Shown here: positions 1 to 11,976 of the stretch, piece by piece
Position numbering within the stretch: the first letter of the stretch is position 1
Layout of the letters: each line of letters starts with the position of its first letter
NCBI RefSeq assembly: GCF_002161215.1
Contig: NZ_NFMB01000006.1
Span: 1 to 64,000, forward strand
DNA length: 64,000 nt
Direction: 5' to 3'
DNA from: Flavonifractor sp. An10
GTDB lineage: Bacteria > Bacillota > Clostridia > Oscillospirales > Oscillospiraceae
Notes under the pieces: generated by a model
Seen by the model: the letters and a program-made list of their open reading frames with translations, nothing else
Told to the model about the DNA's origin: nothing
The model's database searches: none
Position numbers and translations under genes: made by a program

Positions 1-1
1 G

Positions 2-208
2 GCCCTCTTCTCCCCCCGGGAGCACCTCCCCCTGGCCCGGGCGGAGGGGCGGGTGTGCGCCCAGCAGATCGCCCCCTATCCGCCGGGGGTGCCGGTGGTG
101 GCCCCGGGAGAGCGAATTTGCAAAAAAAGTATCGCATATTTGGATGAAATAGGTTATAATACTCGGGAGGACATTGCGGTCGTGCCGCAGTCTGTGTGTG
201 TTTCATAG
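2..208 (+). CDS. Orn/Lys/Arg decarboxylase family protein, C-terminal end (partial)
   Basis: The window opens inside this gene; only the last 68 residues are present, read in the second frame up to TAG at 206-208. The fragment contains GRVCAQQIAPYPPGVPVV followed by PGE, the conserved end of the C-terminal domain of PLP-dependent ornithine/lysine/arginine decarboxylases. In Bacillus the yaaO gene of this family lies at the start of the tmk-yaaQ-holB-yaaT cluster, and here darA, holB and ricT follow, so context supports the call. The catalytic PLP domain is outside the window, so the substrate cannot be judged. A TATAAT hexamer at 155-160 lies within its last codons and may serve the next gene. 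Confidence 0.8.
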   Translation, partial: ALFSPREHLPLARAEGRVCAQQIAPYPPGVPVVAPGERICKKSIAYLDEIGYNTREDIAVVPQSVCVS

Positions 209-247
209 GATTGGTTCAGAGCACCTTTTCTATAGGAGGGAGATACC

Positions 248-571
248 ATGAAGCTGATTCTTGCCATCATCAACCACGATGACGCCAACACCGTCACCCA
301 GTCCCTGACCAAGAAGGGCTTTTCGTCCACCAAGCTGGCCACCACCGGCGGCTTCCTGATGGCGGGCAACGTGACCATCCTCATCGGCGTGGATGAGGAG
401 AAGGTGCAGACCGTCATCGACATCATCCGGGAGCACTCCCACAGCCGCAAGCAGATGATCCCCACCGCCAGCGAGATGAGCTACGGCTACTACCCCTCCA
501 TGCCCGTGGAGGTGGTGGTGGGCGGCGCCACCATCTTCGTGGTGGATATTGAGCGGTTTGAGCGGGTGTAA
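248..571 (+). CDS. darA: Cyclic-di-AMP receptor protein DarA/PstA (YaaQ family)
   Basis: 107 residues, the usual length of this PII-like family, which binds the second messenger c-di-AMP as a trimer; the downstream target is unresolved. The N-terminus MKLILAIINHDDA and the segment TKLATTGGFLMAGNVT match the family signature. The start is set by a strong ribosome site (AGGAGGG at 235-241). It lies between the decarboxylase gene and holB and is separated from holB by only 6 bases, so the two are probably co-transcribed. The tmk gene that often precedes it in Firmicutes is absent here. Function is inferred from family membership. Confidence 0.9.
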   Translation: MKLILAIINHDDANTVTQSLTKKGFSSTKLATTGGFLMAGNVTILIGVDEEKVQTVIDIIREHSHSRKQMIPTASEMSYGYYPSMPVEVVVGGATIFVVDIERFERV

Positions 572-577
572 GGCCCC

Positions 578-1561
578 ATGAACCTGACGCGCCTGGCGGG
601 CAACGGCCCCCTGAAGCGTCAGCTGGAGCTGGAGACCGCCCGGCGGGGCCTGTCCCACGCGTACATCCTCAGCGGCCCGGCGGGCTCCGGCAAGCGGACG
701 CTGGCCGGGCTGCTTGCCGCCGCCCTGGTGTGCACCGGCGGGGGGGAGCGCCCCTGCCTGTCCTGCCCCGGCTGCCGCAAGGCCCTGGCGGGCATCCACC
801 CGGACATCGTCCGGGCGGGGGACGACGGGAAGGACATCTCCGTGGCCCAGGTGCGCCAGCTCCGGGCCGACGCCTACATCCGGCCCAATGAGGCCGACCG
901 GAAGATCTACATCCTGGAAAATGCCCAGACCATGAACCCCAGCGCCCAGAACGCCATGCTCAAGCTGCTGGAGGAGGGGCCGGCCTACGCCGCCTTCCTC
1001 CTGCTCACCGACAACGCCGCCGCCCTGCTGCCCACGGTGCGCTCCCGGTGTGAGCTGCTCCCCCTCTCCCCCGTCACCGAGGCGGAGGCGGAGGAGTGGC
1101 TGGCCGGCCGCTTCCCCAACCGTTCCCCGGAGGAGCGGCGGCAGGCCGCCCGGCGGTGCGAGGGCCTGCTGGGCCGGGCGGTGTCCCTGCTGGAGGGGCA
1201 GGCCGGCGGGGAGGACAAGGCCCTCTCCGCCGCGCTGGAGCTGGTGAAGCGCCTGGCCGCCCGGGACGAGCTGGCCCTGGCCGAGCACTGCGTCACCCTG
1301 GAGAAGTGGGATCGGGACGGCCTGCGGCAGGTGCTGGACGAGACCGTCCTGCTGCTGCGGGACGCCCTGCTCTGCGCCGCCGGCGCCCCCTGCGAGGCCG
1401 ATCCCGTCCGGCGGGAGGCGGCCCGGAACGCCGCCGCGGCCCTGTCCCCCAGGGCCCTCAGCCGGGCGGTGTCCGCGGCGGAGCGCCTGCGGGACGCCCT
1501 CACCTACAACATCGGCGCCGGCCACCTGGCCGGCTGGCTGGCCGCGGCGCTGAGCACCTGA
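578..1561 (+). CDS. holB: DNA polymerase III delta-prime subunit HolB
   Basis: 327 residues. AAA+ clamp-loader subunit that helps load the DnaN sliding clamp during replication. The P-loop GPAGSGKRT is at about residues 33-41; a four-cysteine zinc module (C52, C60, C63, C66) follows, as in DnaX/delta-prime proteins; the arginine-finger motif SRC is at about 156-158. A C-terminal helical collar domain completes the normal architecture. The start ATG lies 6 bases after darA, in the order known from Bacillus (yaaQ-holB-yaaT). A 181-base gap with palindromic repeat sequence separates it from ricT. Confidence 0.92.
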   Translation: MNLTRLAGNGPLKRQLELETARRGLSHAYILSGPAGSGKRTLAGLLAAALVCTGGGERPCLSCPGCRKALAGIHPDIVRAGDDGKDISVAQVRQLRADAYIRPNEADRKIYILENAQTMNPSAQNAMLKLLEEGPAYAAFLLLTDNAAALLPTVRSRCELLPLSPVTEAEAEEWLAGRFPNRSPEERRQAARRCEGLLGRAVSLLEGQAGGEDKALSAALELVKRLAARDELALAEHCVTLEKWDRDGLRQVLDETVLLLRDALLCAAGAPCEADPVRREAARNAAAALSPRALSRAVSAAERLRDALTYNIGAGHLAGWLAAALST

Positions 1562-1742
1562 CGCTATCAGGCGGGGCACGGGCCGGCCAGGTGTCCGGCC
1601 CCTACAACACATCGGAACCCCTGTTACAGGCGTACGCCGCGTAAATCCGGTATCCCGCGCCTGCCTGTAGGGGCCGCCGCCCTCGGCGGCCCGTCCGGCC
1701 CGAACCGGCGGCCCATCCTTTCCAACAGAATCGGAGGAAATT
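1562..1742. repeat. holB-ricT gap with GTAGGGG-type palindrome
   Basis: No gene. Around 1666-1700 lies a GTAGGGGCCGCCG arm followed by CGGCGGCCCG, an example of the dispersed palindrome family that begins with GTAGGG and is found throughout the window. The ricT ribosome site (GGAGG) is at 1733-1737. Confidence 0.6.
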
Positions 1743-2973
1743 ATGACCGAGATCATCGGCGTCCGCTTCAAGAGCGGAGGCAAGCAATACTATTTCGACC
1801 CCCAGGGCCAGACGGTGGAGCCGGGCCAGGGGGTGATTATCGAGACCTCCCGGGGCCTGGAGTACGGCGAGTGCGCCCAGGGCAACACCATGGTGGAGGA
1901 CGAGGCGGTGGTGCCCCCCCTGCGCCCCCTGATCCGCCTGGCCACCGACAGGGATCTGGAGACGGTGGAGAAGAACCGGGAGAAGGAGAAGCGGGCCTTC
2001 GCCATCTGCCAGGAGAAGATCGCCGCCCACGGGCTGGAGATGAAGCTGGTGGAGGTGGAGTACAGCTTTGAGGGCAACAAGATCCTCTTCTTCTTCACCG
2101 CCGAGGGCCGGGTGGACTTCCGGGCCCTGGTGAAGGATCTGGCCGGGGTGTTCCATGCCCGCATCGAGCTGCGGCAGATCGGCGTGCGGGACGAGGCCAA
2201 GATGCTGGGAGGCCTGGGCATCTGCGGCAAGCCCTTCTGCTGCGCCACCTTCCTGGACGAGTTCCAGCCCGTGTCCATCAAGATGGCCAAGACCCAGAAC
2301 CTGTCCCTCAACCCCACCAAGATCTCGGGCACCTGCGGGCGGCTCATGTGCTGCCTGAAGTACGAGCAGGAGGCCTATGAGGACGCGGTGAAGCGGATGC
2401 CCAAGAACGAGTCCTTTGTGGAGACCCCCGAGGGGGTGGGCACCGTCACCCAGGTGAACCTGCTGAAGGAGACGGTGAAGGTGCGCCTGGAGGAGCAGCC
2501 GGAGAGCCCCAAGTGCTTCCACAACTGCGAGATCTGCGTGGTGCGCAACGGCAAGGGCAAGATCCCCGAGGGGTACGTGCCCCCGCCGCCGGAGGAGCTG
2601 GCCAAGCTGCGCAAGGTCACCCCGGTGGAGGAGCCCCGCCATCTGGCGGGCAGCCTGGACGCGGCCCTGAGCCACCTGGGCGTGGACGCCCAGCCCCAGC
2701 CGGAGGAGAAGCCGGAGGGGAGCTCTCGCCGCTCCCGCCGCCGGGGCCGCGGCGGCTCCAGGCCGCCGCCCAGTCCGGCGGGGGCAGGCCGCCCCCAGCG
2801 GAGGACAAGCCCGCCCAGCAGCCCCAGGCAGCGCCCCAGGCAGGCGGAGGCCCCAGGCCGGAGGGCGAGGCCAGAGCGCCGGGGAGAAGTCCGGGGAGAA
2901 GAAGCGCCCCCACCGCCGCCGCTGGCGGGGCCGCCCCCGGGGCGGGGACAAGGGCCCCAAGCCGGAAAACTGA
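1743..2973 (+). CDS. ricT: RicT/YaaT (PSP1 domain) with two apparent frameshifts in the C-terminal tail
   Basis: PSP1-domain protein. In Bacillus, RicT with RicA and RicF forms an Fe-S complex that stimulates RNase Y-dependent RNA maturation. Residues 1-330 are intact and carry the family cysteines: GICGKPFCC (about 159-167), SGTCGRLMCC (about 195-204) and the later KCFHNCEIC. After about 2745 the first frame turns into an Arg/Pro-rich read-through that would overlap the next gene. A sensible tail continues in two other frames, first a segment with AEDKPAQQPQ, then one with EKSGEKKRPHRRR, ending at TGA 2971-2973 just before a terminator. Two single-base losses, near 2745-2770 and 2878-2886, restore a 410-residue protein. 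I therefore place the end at 2973. Either sequencing error in G/C runs or real tail variation. Confidence 0.85.
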
Positions 2974-2981
2974 CGAAAAAA

Positions 2982-3010
2982 CGGGCGGCCCCGGCGGCCG
3001 CCCGTTTTTT
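2982..3010 (+). terminator. Rho-independent terminator after ricT
   Basis: CGGGCGGCC at 2982-2990 pairs with GGCCGCCCG at 2996-3004, followed by six T. It ends the darA-holB-ricT unit 9 bases after the proposed ricT stop, which supports that stop. Confidence 0.9.
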
Positions 3011-3027
3011 GGAAAGGATGCGTCTCC

Positions 3028-3597
3028 ATGACGGAATACGAGAAAATGCTGGCCGGGGTGTGGTATTACCCCGGTGAGGAGGAGCTGGCCGCCCTCCGCC
3101 GCCGGGCGGCGGAGGTGTGCTTCGCCGCCAACCGCCTGCCGCCGGGGCGGGAGGAGGAGCGGATGGAGCTGCTGCGCCCCCTCTTCGGCAAAACCGGGGC
3201 GGAGTTTACCATCACCCCGGTTTTCCACTGCGACTACGGCGGCAACATCACCCTGGGGGAGGGCTTTTACGCCAACTACAACCTGGTGATCCTGGACTGC
3301 GCGCCGGTAACCTTCGGGGACAACGTGCTGGTGGGCCCCGGCTGCGGGTTCTACACCGCCATCCACCCCCTGGACGCCGCCCACCGGGCCACCGGGGAGG
3401 AGAAGGCCGCCCCCATCACCGTGGGCAGCGACGTGTGGTTCGGCGGGAACGTCACCGTTCTGCCCGGGGTCACCATCGGCGACGGGGCGGTGATCGGCGC
3501 GGGCAGCGTGGTCACCCGCGACATCCCGCCGGGCGTGGTGGCGGCGGGCAACCCCTGCCGGGTGCTCCGCCCCGTGGATCAGGAGCAGGCCCCTTGA
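3028..3597 (+). CDS. Sugar O-acetyltransferase, maltose/galactoside type (left-handed beta-helix)
   Basis: 189 residues. Acetyl-CoA-dependent O-acetyltransferase of the Maa/LacA group. The N-terminal Mac region (MTEYEKMLAGVWYYPG) is followed by hexapeptide repeats; the catalytic His is in YTAIHPLDA, and GGNVTVLPGVTIGDGAVIGAGS is interrupted by no gaps. It starts 18 bases after the ricT terminator with ribosome site GGAAAGG. The natural sugar substrate of this family is usually unclear; a detoxifying role is often proposed. Its stop codon overlaps the -35 box of the promoter of the next transcript. Confidence 0.85.
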   Translation: MTEYEKMLAGVWYYPGEEELAALRRRAAEVCFAANRLPPGREEERMELLRPLFGKTGAEFTITPVFHCDYGGNITLGEGFYANYNLVILDCAPVTFGDNVLVGPGCGFYTAIHPLDAAHRATGEEKAAPITVGSDVWFGGNVTVLPGVTIGDGAVIGAGSVVTRDIPPGVVAAGNPCRVLRPVDQEQAP

Positions 3598-3622
3598 CAG
3601 GGCGGGGAATTGATGGTATCAT
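3594..3622 (+). promoter_or_regulatory. Sigma-A promoter for the SMR exporter leader
   Basis: TTGACA at 3594-3599 and TATCAT at 3617-3622 with 17 bases between them. The predicted start near 3630 leaves a leader of about 125 bases before the ATG at 3754. Confidence 0.8.
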
Positions 3623-3639
3623 TCCCCTTGTCAAATTCA

Positions 3640-3726
3640 TAGATTTGCCGCCGGGTAAATAGAAGCGCAGGCGTTTGTACCGATAGGCCTTTTTGCAGGT
3701 ACAGACCAACCACGCTTCTTTTTTTT
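3640..3726 (+). ncRNA. Structured leader ending in a terminator; candidate guanidine-class riboswitch
   Basis: AGAAGCG at 3661-3667 pairs with CGCTTCT at 3713-3719, which runs directly into a T tract (3719-3726), forming an intrinsic terminator upstream of the exporter. Inside lies a second stem, TGTACC (3676-3681) with GGTACA (3698-3703), with a 16-base loop. A hairpin-within-terminator in front of an SMR gene of the Gdx/SugE type is what guanidine-controlled transporters show. The sequence does not show the hallmarks I know for guanidine-I, so a guanidine-IV-like or new class is possible. The ligand is inference. Confidence 0.5.
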
Positions 3727-3753
3727 GCGGCAAATGGAGAGGAGTTTTTTGTT

Positions 3754-4074
3754 ATGGCATGGCTGTTCCTGCTGGTGGCCGGCGCGCTGGAGGTGTTCTG
3801 GTCTACCTGCCTGAAGTTCTCCCAGGGGCTGACGGTGCCCAAGTTCACCGTCTGCACCATCGTGGGCATGGTGCTCAGCTTCGTCTTCCTGTCCCAGGCC
3901 ACCAAGGTGCTCCCCCTGGGCACCTCCTACGCCATCTGGACAGGCATCGGCGCCCTGGGCGCGGTGGTGGTGGGCGTGGTGATCTTCCACGAATCCCTCT
4001 CCCCCGCCCGGCTGCTGTTCGCCGCCCTCCTGCTGGTGGGCATCATCGGCCTGAAGGCCACCTCGGGGCACTGA
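3754..4074 (+). CDS. SMR family transporter, Gdx/SugE-like (guanidinium exporter type)
   Basis: 106 residues, four membrane helices, the standard size for small multidrug resistance proteins, which work as antiparallel dimers exchanging a cation for protons. The essential membrane Glu lies in GALEVFW (about residue 13) and is followed by LKFSQGLT; LPLGTSYAIWTGIGALG matches the Gdx/SugE branch more than the EmrE branch. Gdx proteins export guanidinium. Preceded by its own promoter and a terminator-type leader, so it is probably controlled by transcription attenuation. Ribosome site GAGAGGAG at 3737-3744. Confidence 0.85.
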   Translation: MAWLFLLVAGALEVFWSTCLKFSQGLTVPKFTVCTIVGMVLSFVFLSQATKVLPLGTSYAIWTGIGALGAVVVGVVIFHESLSPARLLFAALLLVGIIGLKATSGH

Positions 4075-4173
4075 GGAGGAGATGTCCGTGACTCTGGCTA
4101 TGCCCTGCGGGCCATCCAATACCTCCAGCGGGACGCCCTGGTCACCACAGAGCAGGTGGAGGCCGCAGAATAA
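4072..4173 (+). pseudogene. Short in-frame coding remnant after the SMR gene
   Basis: Continuing the exporter frame past its TGA gives about 32 codons (VRDSGYALRAIQYLQRDALV and on to a TAA) with protein-like composition but no start codon. It could be the tail of a deleted gene. I do not recognise it. Confidence 0.25.
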
Positions 4174-4182
4174 AAGCAGAAA

Positions 4183-4215
4183 GACGCGCGCCTGGTACAA
4201 CACCCGGCGCGCGTC
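4183..4215. terminator. Bidirectional terminator between convergent genes
   Basis: GACGCGCGCC (4183-4192) pairs with GGCGCGCGTC (4206-4215). A-rich sequence lies on the left (U-rich for the minus strand) and a T-rich tract on the right. Confidence 0.75.
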
Positions 4216-4220
4216 CTGCA

Positions 4221-4715
4221 TTATTTCTCTCCGGCCTGGAGCAGCTCGGTGGCCTGCTTGCCGGAGAGGTGCTCCACCGTCATCTCCAGCATGCACAGGG
4301 GGGCCCACTCCTTGTCGATGTAGCGGTTGCGGTTTTCCCGCGTGTCGCCGGGGTGGTACTTGAGGGCCAGCCGCTCCACGGCGGAGCGCCTCTCCCCGTC
4401 GTCCCCGATCACCCGGATGCGGCCGAAGGCGATCACGCTGCGGAAATAGGTGGTGTACTCCTCCGGCACCACGCGATCCTGGTCGATGACGCAGAAGGAG
4501 GCCTTGTCGCACCGGGCGACGGCGTCGAGCTTGTGGCCCGCCTTGGCGCAGTGGAAGAGCAGCTTCCCGTCCTCATACAGATAGCTCAGGGGCACCGCGT
4601 AGGGATAGCCGTCGTCGCCGGCCAGGGCCAGCACGCCGGAGGTGCCCCGGCTCAGCACCGCCTCGCAGTCGGCCCGAGACAGGGCCTGCCTCTTTCTTCT
4701 CAGCTCGCGGAACAT
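4221..4715 (-). CDS. Pyridoxamine 5'-phosphate oxidase family protein, NimA-like flavoprotein
   Basis: 164 residues. The split-barrel flavin-binding fold is suggested by MFRELRRKRQALSRADCEAVL and YPYAVPLSYLYEDGKLLFHCAKAGHK, typical of the NimA-related group found in gut anaerobes, some members of which reduce nitroimidazoles. Whether this one does is not shown by sequence. Its ATG overlaps the TGA of the upstream flavodoxin gene by one base (TGATG), so the two flavoproteins are translationally coupled. It ends at a bidirectional terminator. Confidence 0.8.
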   Translation of the reverse strand: MFRELRRKRQALSRADCEAVLSRGTSGVLALAGDDGYPYAVPLSYLYEDGKLLFHCAKAGHKLDAVARCDKASFCVIDQDRVVPEEYTTYFRSVIAFGRIRVIGDDGERRSAVERLALKYHPGDTRENRNRYIDKEWAPLCMLEMTVEHLSGKQATELLQAGEK

Positions 4716-5233
4716 CAGCGCTCCTCCTCCCGTTTCAGAATGGCCCGGGTAAAGCTCCGGGCGCCCTCCAGATCCATCGGATCCGGGTGGGTCTTGGCGT
4801 GGTCGTAGGCCGCCAGCATGTTCTCCAGACGCTTGTCTTCGGGGTGCTCCGCCAGCTGGGCCTCATACCGCTCCCGTACCGCCGGCGGCATCTTCCCCGG
4901 GCAGAACCAGGCGTCCACCACCCTGCTGTCCGCCGGCAGCTCCGCCTTGAACCGGTCTCCCAGGGAGGCGAAATAGCTCTCCGACAGGCCGAAGCCCGCC
5001 GTGCCGAACAGGACGACGTTCTTGCCGTGGAGGGTGTGGAGAAACGCCCGCATCTCCGGCGCGCAGGTTCCCCTGTCCGTCCAGGAGCCGGCAAACACCA
5101 GCTCCGCCTCCCCCACGTCCGCCGGCGGCGGGCCGAAGGCCACGATCTCGTGGCCCGAGCACCCCTCCCGAACCGCCAGGGCCACCTGGAGGGTGTTCCC
5201 CGTCTGACTGGCAAATATGATGGCTACTTTCAT
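4715..5233 (-). CDS. Flavodoxin family protein
   Basis: 172 residues from the ATG at 5233, chosen because AGGAGG lies just upstream; an earlier ATG would read through this ribosome site. The phosphate loop SQTGNT (residues 9-14) binds FMN. A C-terminal extension (residues about 125-172) goes beyond classic short flavodoxins and resembles the flavodoxin/BilS type seen in clostridia. It sits 17 bases after rnhA and overlaps the NimA-like gene, so the three minus-strand genes probably form one operon. Likely electron carrier; partner unknown. Confidence 0.8.
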   Translation of the reverse strand: MKVAIIFASQTGNTLQVALAVREGCSGHEIVAFGPPPADVGEAELVFAGSWTDRGTCAPEMRAFLHTLHGKNVVLFGTAGFGLSESYFASLGDRFKAELPADSRVVDAWFCPGKMPPAVRERYEAQLAEHPEDKRLENMLAAYDHAKTHPDPMDLEGARSFTRAILKREEER

Positions 5234-5250
5234 GGACGAACCTCCTTTTC

Positions 5251-5691
5251 TCACTGCTTGAACCTGCGGCTCTCCGCCACCGCTAATTCATCGCAGCGGT
5301 TGTTATTTGGGTTGTCGGCGTGGCCCTTGACCCAGTGGAGGCGGACGGTGTGCTTCTCGCACAGCTCCAGCAGCCTCTCCCACAGATCCGGGTTGAGGGC
5401 CGGCTTCTTGTCCGCCTTGACCCAGCCCCGGGCCTTCCAGCCCTTGGCCCAGCCCTTCTTCAGGGCGTCGATGACGTATTTGGAGTCGGAGTAGAGCTCC
5501 ACAATGCAGGGCTCCTTCAGCGCCTCCAGCGCCGTGATCACCCCGGTGAGCTCCATCCGGTTGTTGGTGGTGTGGGCCTCACCGCCGGAGAGCTCCTTGC
5601 GAAACTCCCCGTACTGGAGGATGGCACCCCACCCCCCGGGGCCCGGATTGCCCGAGCAGGCCCCGTCGGTGTAAATGGTGACTGTTTTCAT
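5251..5691 (-). CDS. rnhA: Ribonuclease HI
   Basis: 146 residues from ATG 5691. Degrades the RNA strand of RNA-DNA hybrids. All catalytic residues are visible: D9 ([14 protein letters not shown]), E47 (NNRMEL), D69 (LYSDSKYV), H124 and D134 ([14 protein letters not shown]). The basic protrusion segment [17 protein letters not shown] is also present. The same reading frame stays open upstream, through a dispersed hairpin repeat, into a DUF559 reading frame that begins near 6174, so an annotation pipeline could call one 300-residue fusion. I favour a separate start because the RNase begins with its normal N-terminus and GAGGAA precedes it. Confidence 0.88.
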   Translation of the reverse strand: MKTVTIYTDGACSGNPGPGGWGAILQYGEFRKELSGGEAHTTNNRMELTGVITALEALKEPCIVELYSDSKYVIDALKKGWAKGWKARGWVKADKKPALNPDLWERLLELCEKHTVRLHWVKGHADNPNNNRCDELAVAESRRFKQ

Positions 5692-6174
5692 GTTCCTCGT
5701 TTCCATGTGTGGGCCATGCGCCCCCTCATCCGGCCCTCCGGGCCACCTTCCCCCCTGTGGGGGGAAGGTCTTTTCTTTGGCTTCCCCCCGCTGGGGGGAA
5801 GCTGGCTCGCGGAGCGAGACTGATGAGGGGATCCGCCCTTTGACCGTCCGGTCTATGGCAGCGCACACGCCCTCCAAATTCTGCTGAACCTCCAGATTGG
5901 AAAACCGCAGTACCAGCAGGCCCCAATTTCGTTCCAGGGCTTCCGTCCGTTCCCGGTCATTTTCCGGCCCGGTTCCATCGAAGTGCTGAGAGCCGTCCAG
6001 TTCCACCACAAGCCGCGCCTTTGCGCAGAAAAAATCCACAATATACCGGCCAAACACCGCCTGCCGCCGGAACTGGACGGGATAGGTGCGCAGAAAGCCG
6101 TACCAAAGCCTGTTTTCCTCCCTGGTGGCCTTCTTACGCAGTGTCCGGGCATATACCCGCATATCAGGGCGCAT
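5692..6174 (-). CDS. DUF559 (endonuclease-like) protein, in frame with rnhA
   Basis: From ATG 6174 the frame encodes a complete DUF559 domain: [42 protein letters not shown] and [13 protein letters not shown], the PD-(D/E)XK-type pattern related to very-short-patch repair endonucleases. It ends at about residue 112 (nucleotide 5838). Then follow about 45 residues of low-complexity sequence encoded by two inverted copies of a hairpin repeat (5722-5830), after which the frame enters rnhA with no stop codon. Either a true fusion created by the repeat, or a gene that lost its stop. The coordinate 5692 is simply where rnhA begins. DUF559 function is unproven. Confidence 0.65.
5722..5830. repeat. 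S-type hairpin repeat, two inverted copies, inside an open reading frame
   Basis: Copy one (5722-5768) reads CCCCTCATC, then a small variable hairpin, then CCTTCCCCCC with GGGGGGAAGG. Copy two (5781-5830) is the inverse. Read on the minus strand they encode [18 protein letters not shown] and onwards in frame with both neighbours. Other copies lie at 6184, 25437, 28586 and 47190. Confidence 0.8.
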
Positions 6175-6183
6175 ATCCAAAGC

Positions 6184-6236
6184 CCCCTCATCCGCCCCAG
6201 TCGGCGCACTGAGGCATCCCCCACAAAGGGGGAAGG
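6184..6236 (+). repeat. S-type hairpin repeat
   Basis: CCCCTCATC, a variable stem around CCCCAGTCGGCGCACTGAGG, then a CCCCC/GGGGG hairpin ending in GAAGG. It separates the DUF559 start from the upstream SHOCT gene. Confidence 0.7.
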
Positions 6237-6248
6237 CTTTTTTTACAG

Positions 6249-6611
6249 CTACAGCTCCTTCAAAATCTCCTGCCGTTTGCGCTCATACTCCTCCTGAGTG
6301 ATGAGCTTCTGGTCACAGAGCCGCCGGAGCTCCCGGAGGCGGGCCTCCCGGCCGGCGGGCAGGGACTCCTCCGGCCACCGGCAACGGAAGAACATCCCCT
6401 TCTCCTGGAACACGCAGTAGACACAGACAGCGGCCACGGCGGCCAGCAGCGCAAGCCACCCAAGGCCCATAATCCCCAGGTAGAGGAAGCCCTCCTGCCG
6501 CAGGAAAAACACGAGCAGGCACACCGCGGCGATGGCAAAACCAGCGGCCAGAATCCGGCTCAGTATGATTTTTCCCTGCCCCGGGGCGCGGGACAGCTGC
6601 ACATACCTCAT
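6249..6611 (-). CDS. Small membrane protein with C-terminal SHOCT domain
   Basis: 120 residues. Two predicted membrane helices (about 19-36 and 45-66) are followed by a cytoplasmic SHOCT motif: [20 protein letters not shown] with [14 protein letters not shown] domains are short helical oligomerisation modules of unclear function. The last 20 residues are almost identical to those of the next gene upstream (6628-6972), so the pair are tandem paralogues with different membrane parts. The operon runs gyrA - SHOCT - SHOCT on the minus strand. Confidence 0.75.
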   Translation of the reverse strand: MRYVQLSRAPGQGKIILSRILAAGFAIAAVCLLVFFLRQEGFLYLGIMGLGWLALLAAVAAVCVYCVFQEKGMFFRCRWPEESLPAGREARLRELRRLCDQKLITQEEYERKRQEILKEL

Positions 6612-6627
6612 GACGCCCTCCTGTCTG

Positions 6628-6972
6628 TCACAGCTCCTTCAAAATCTCCTGCCGTTTGCGCTCGTACTCCTCCGGGGTGATGAGCTTCTGCTCATAGAGG
6701 GCGCGGAGGGTCTCCAGCCGCTGCTGCACGTCCTCCGGTTTTCCACACTCCTCGTCCTCGATGTGGATTTCCGGGCCGGTATACTTCCTGCCGAAGGCCT
6801 GGTAGAAGCTGGCGATGGTGATGCCGGCGGCCAGGAGCGTCCACAGCACGCCGAAGGGGCCGAAGGCGGGGATGACCACGAACAGGCCGATGCCCACGAA
6901 GATGAGCCCCGCCACGCCGCCGAAGACGGAGCCGGCCTTGCTGGGCCGGTAGGTGACGCGCTTTCTGGCCAT
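6628..6972 (-). CDS. Small membrane protein with C-terminal SHOCT domain
   Basis: 114 residues. Two hydrophobic segments (about 16-33 and 38-55), a linker with IHIEDEECGKPED, and a SHOCT end (LRALYEQKLITPEEYERKR). The start ATG lies 3 bases after the gyrA stop, so it is very likely translated from the gyrA transcript. Paralogue of the following gene. No function is recognised; linkage to gyrA may be only positional. Confidence 0.75.
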   Translation of the reverse strand: MARKRVTYRPSKAGSVFGGVAGLIFVGIGLFVVIPAFGPFGVLWTLLAAGITIASFYQAFGRKYTGPEIHIEDEECGKPEDVQQRLETLRALYEQKLITPEEYERKRQEILKEL

Positions 6973-6975
6973 GGC

Positions 6976-9489
<2,514 letters not shown>

Positions 9490-9529
9490 GTATCTGCCTC
9501 ACAATCTTTGTGATAAGGTCTCAAAGGTC

Positions 9530-9665
9530 TCAGCGGACGCGGCCGTCCTATATGGCGGCCCTACGGTCTCAACAGGCCGTACAGATTCCCTCGTAGGGCC
9601 GCGATACATCGCGGCCGTTCCGCGTTTCTCCCCAGGGGCCGGCCCCCTGGCCGGCCCGCCTTTCC
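9530..9665. repeat. GTAGGGCCGC-type palindromes between gyrB and gyrA
   Basis: Two hairpins of one family: GGCCGTCCTATATGGCGGCC near 9541-9560 and TAGGGCCGCGATACATCGCG near 9594-9613. The arms differ between copies (GCCGCC/GGCGGC in one, GCCGCG/CGCGGC in the other) but stay complementary. The same family recurs at 12488-12514 and 20816-20884. Confidence 0.7.
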
Positions 9666-9671
9666 CCGTGT

Positions 9672-11708
<2,037 letters not shown>

Positions 11709-11712
11709 TCAC

Positions 11713-11976
11713 TTATTCAAAGCTGTTGCTCTCCGCCCGCCGCAGCAGGGTGGCCGGGGAGAGCTGGGACAGGTAGATCCGCTCCTCTCCCCCCCGGTGG
11801 CGGCACAGGACAAAGGACTTGGGCAGGTCGCCGCTGGCGTTTACCACCCGGCCGGCCCGCTCCGCCCCCTCCAGAAAGGCGCGGGTGACGCGGGAGGAGC
11901 TGGTGTTGTCCAGATCAAACACCCCCAGCACGTCCCGGTAGGGCACCACCACCCCCTGGCCCAGGTGCAGGTACAT
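11713..11976 (-). CDS. remB: Extracellular matrix regulator RemB (YaaB, DUF370 family)
   Basis: 87 residues starting MYLHLGQGVVVPYRDVLGVF, with FDLDNTSSSRVTRAFL and GDLPKSFVLC; this matches RemB/YaaB, which in Bacillus lies in exactly this place between recF and gyrB and helps activate matrix genes. The start at 11976 is chosen for the strong AGGAGGGG site; longer readings in the same frame have non-protein composition. The ATG overlaps the TGA of the upstream membrane gene. Confidence 0.88.
   Translation of the reverse strand: MYLHLGQGVVVPYRDVLGVFDLDNTSSSRVTRAFLEGAERAGRVVNASGDLPKSFVLCRHRGGEERIYLSQLSPATLLRRAESNSFE

Noticed and set aside
1743-3077. ricT ending at 3077 as the uninterrupted frame suggests
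   Set aside because: That tail is Arg/Pro-rich read-through across the terminator and into the acetyltransferase gene; the frameshift-corrected end at 2973 fits the terminator and composition.
3600-3753. Guanidine-I (ykkC) riboswitch
   Set aside because: The leader is short and lacks the conserved ykkC core sequences that I know; only a general terminator-type leader can be supported.
5692-6174. Calling one DUF559-RNase HI fusion gene outright
   Set aside because: The linker is a known-type dispersed repeat and RNase HI has its own start and ribosome site; reported as a possibility only.
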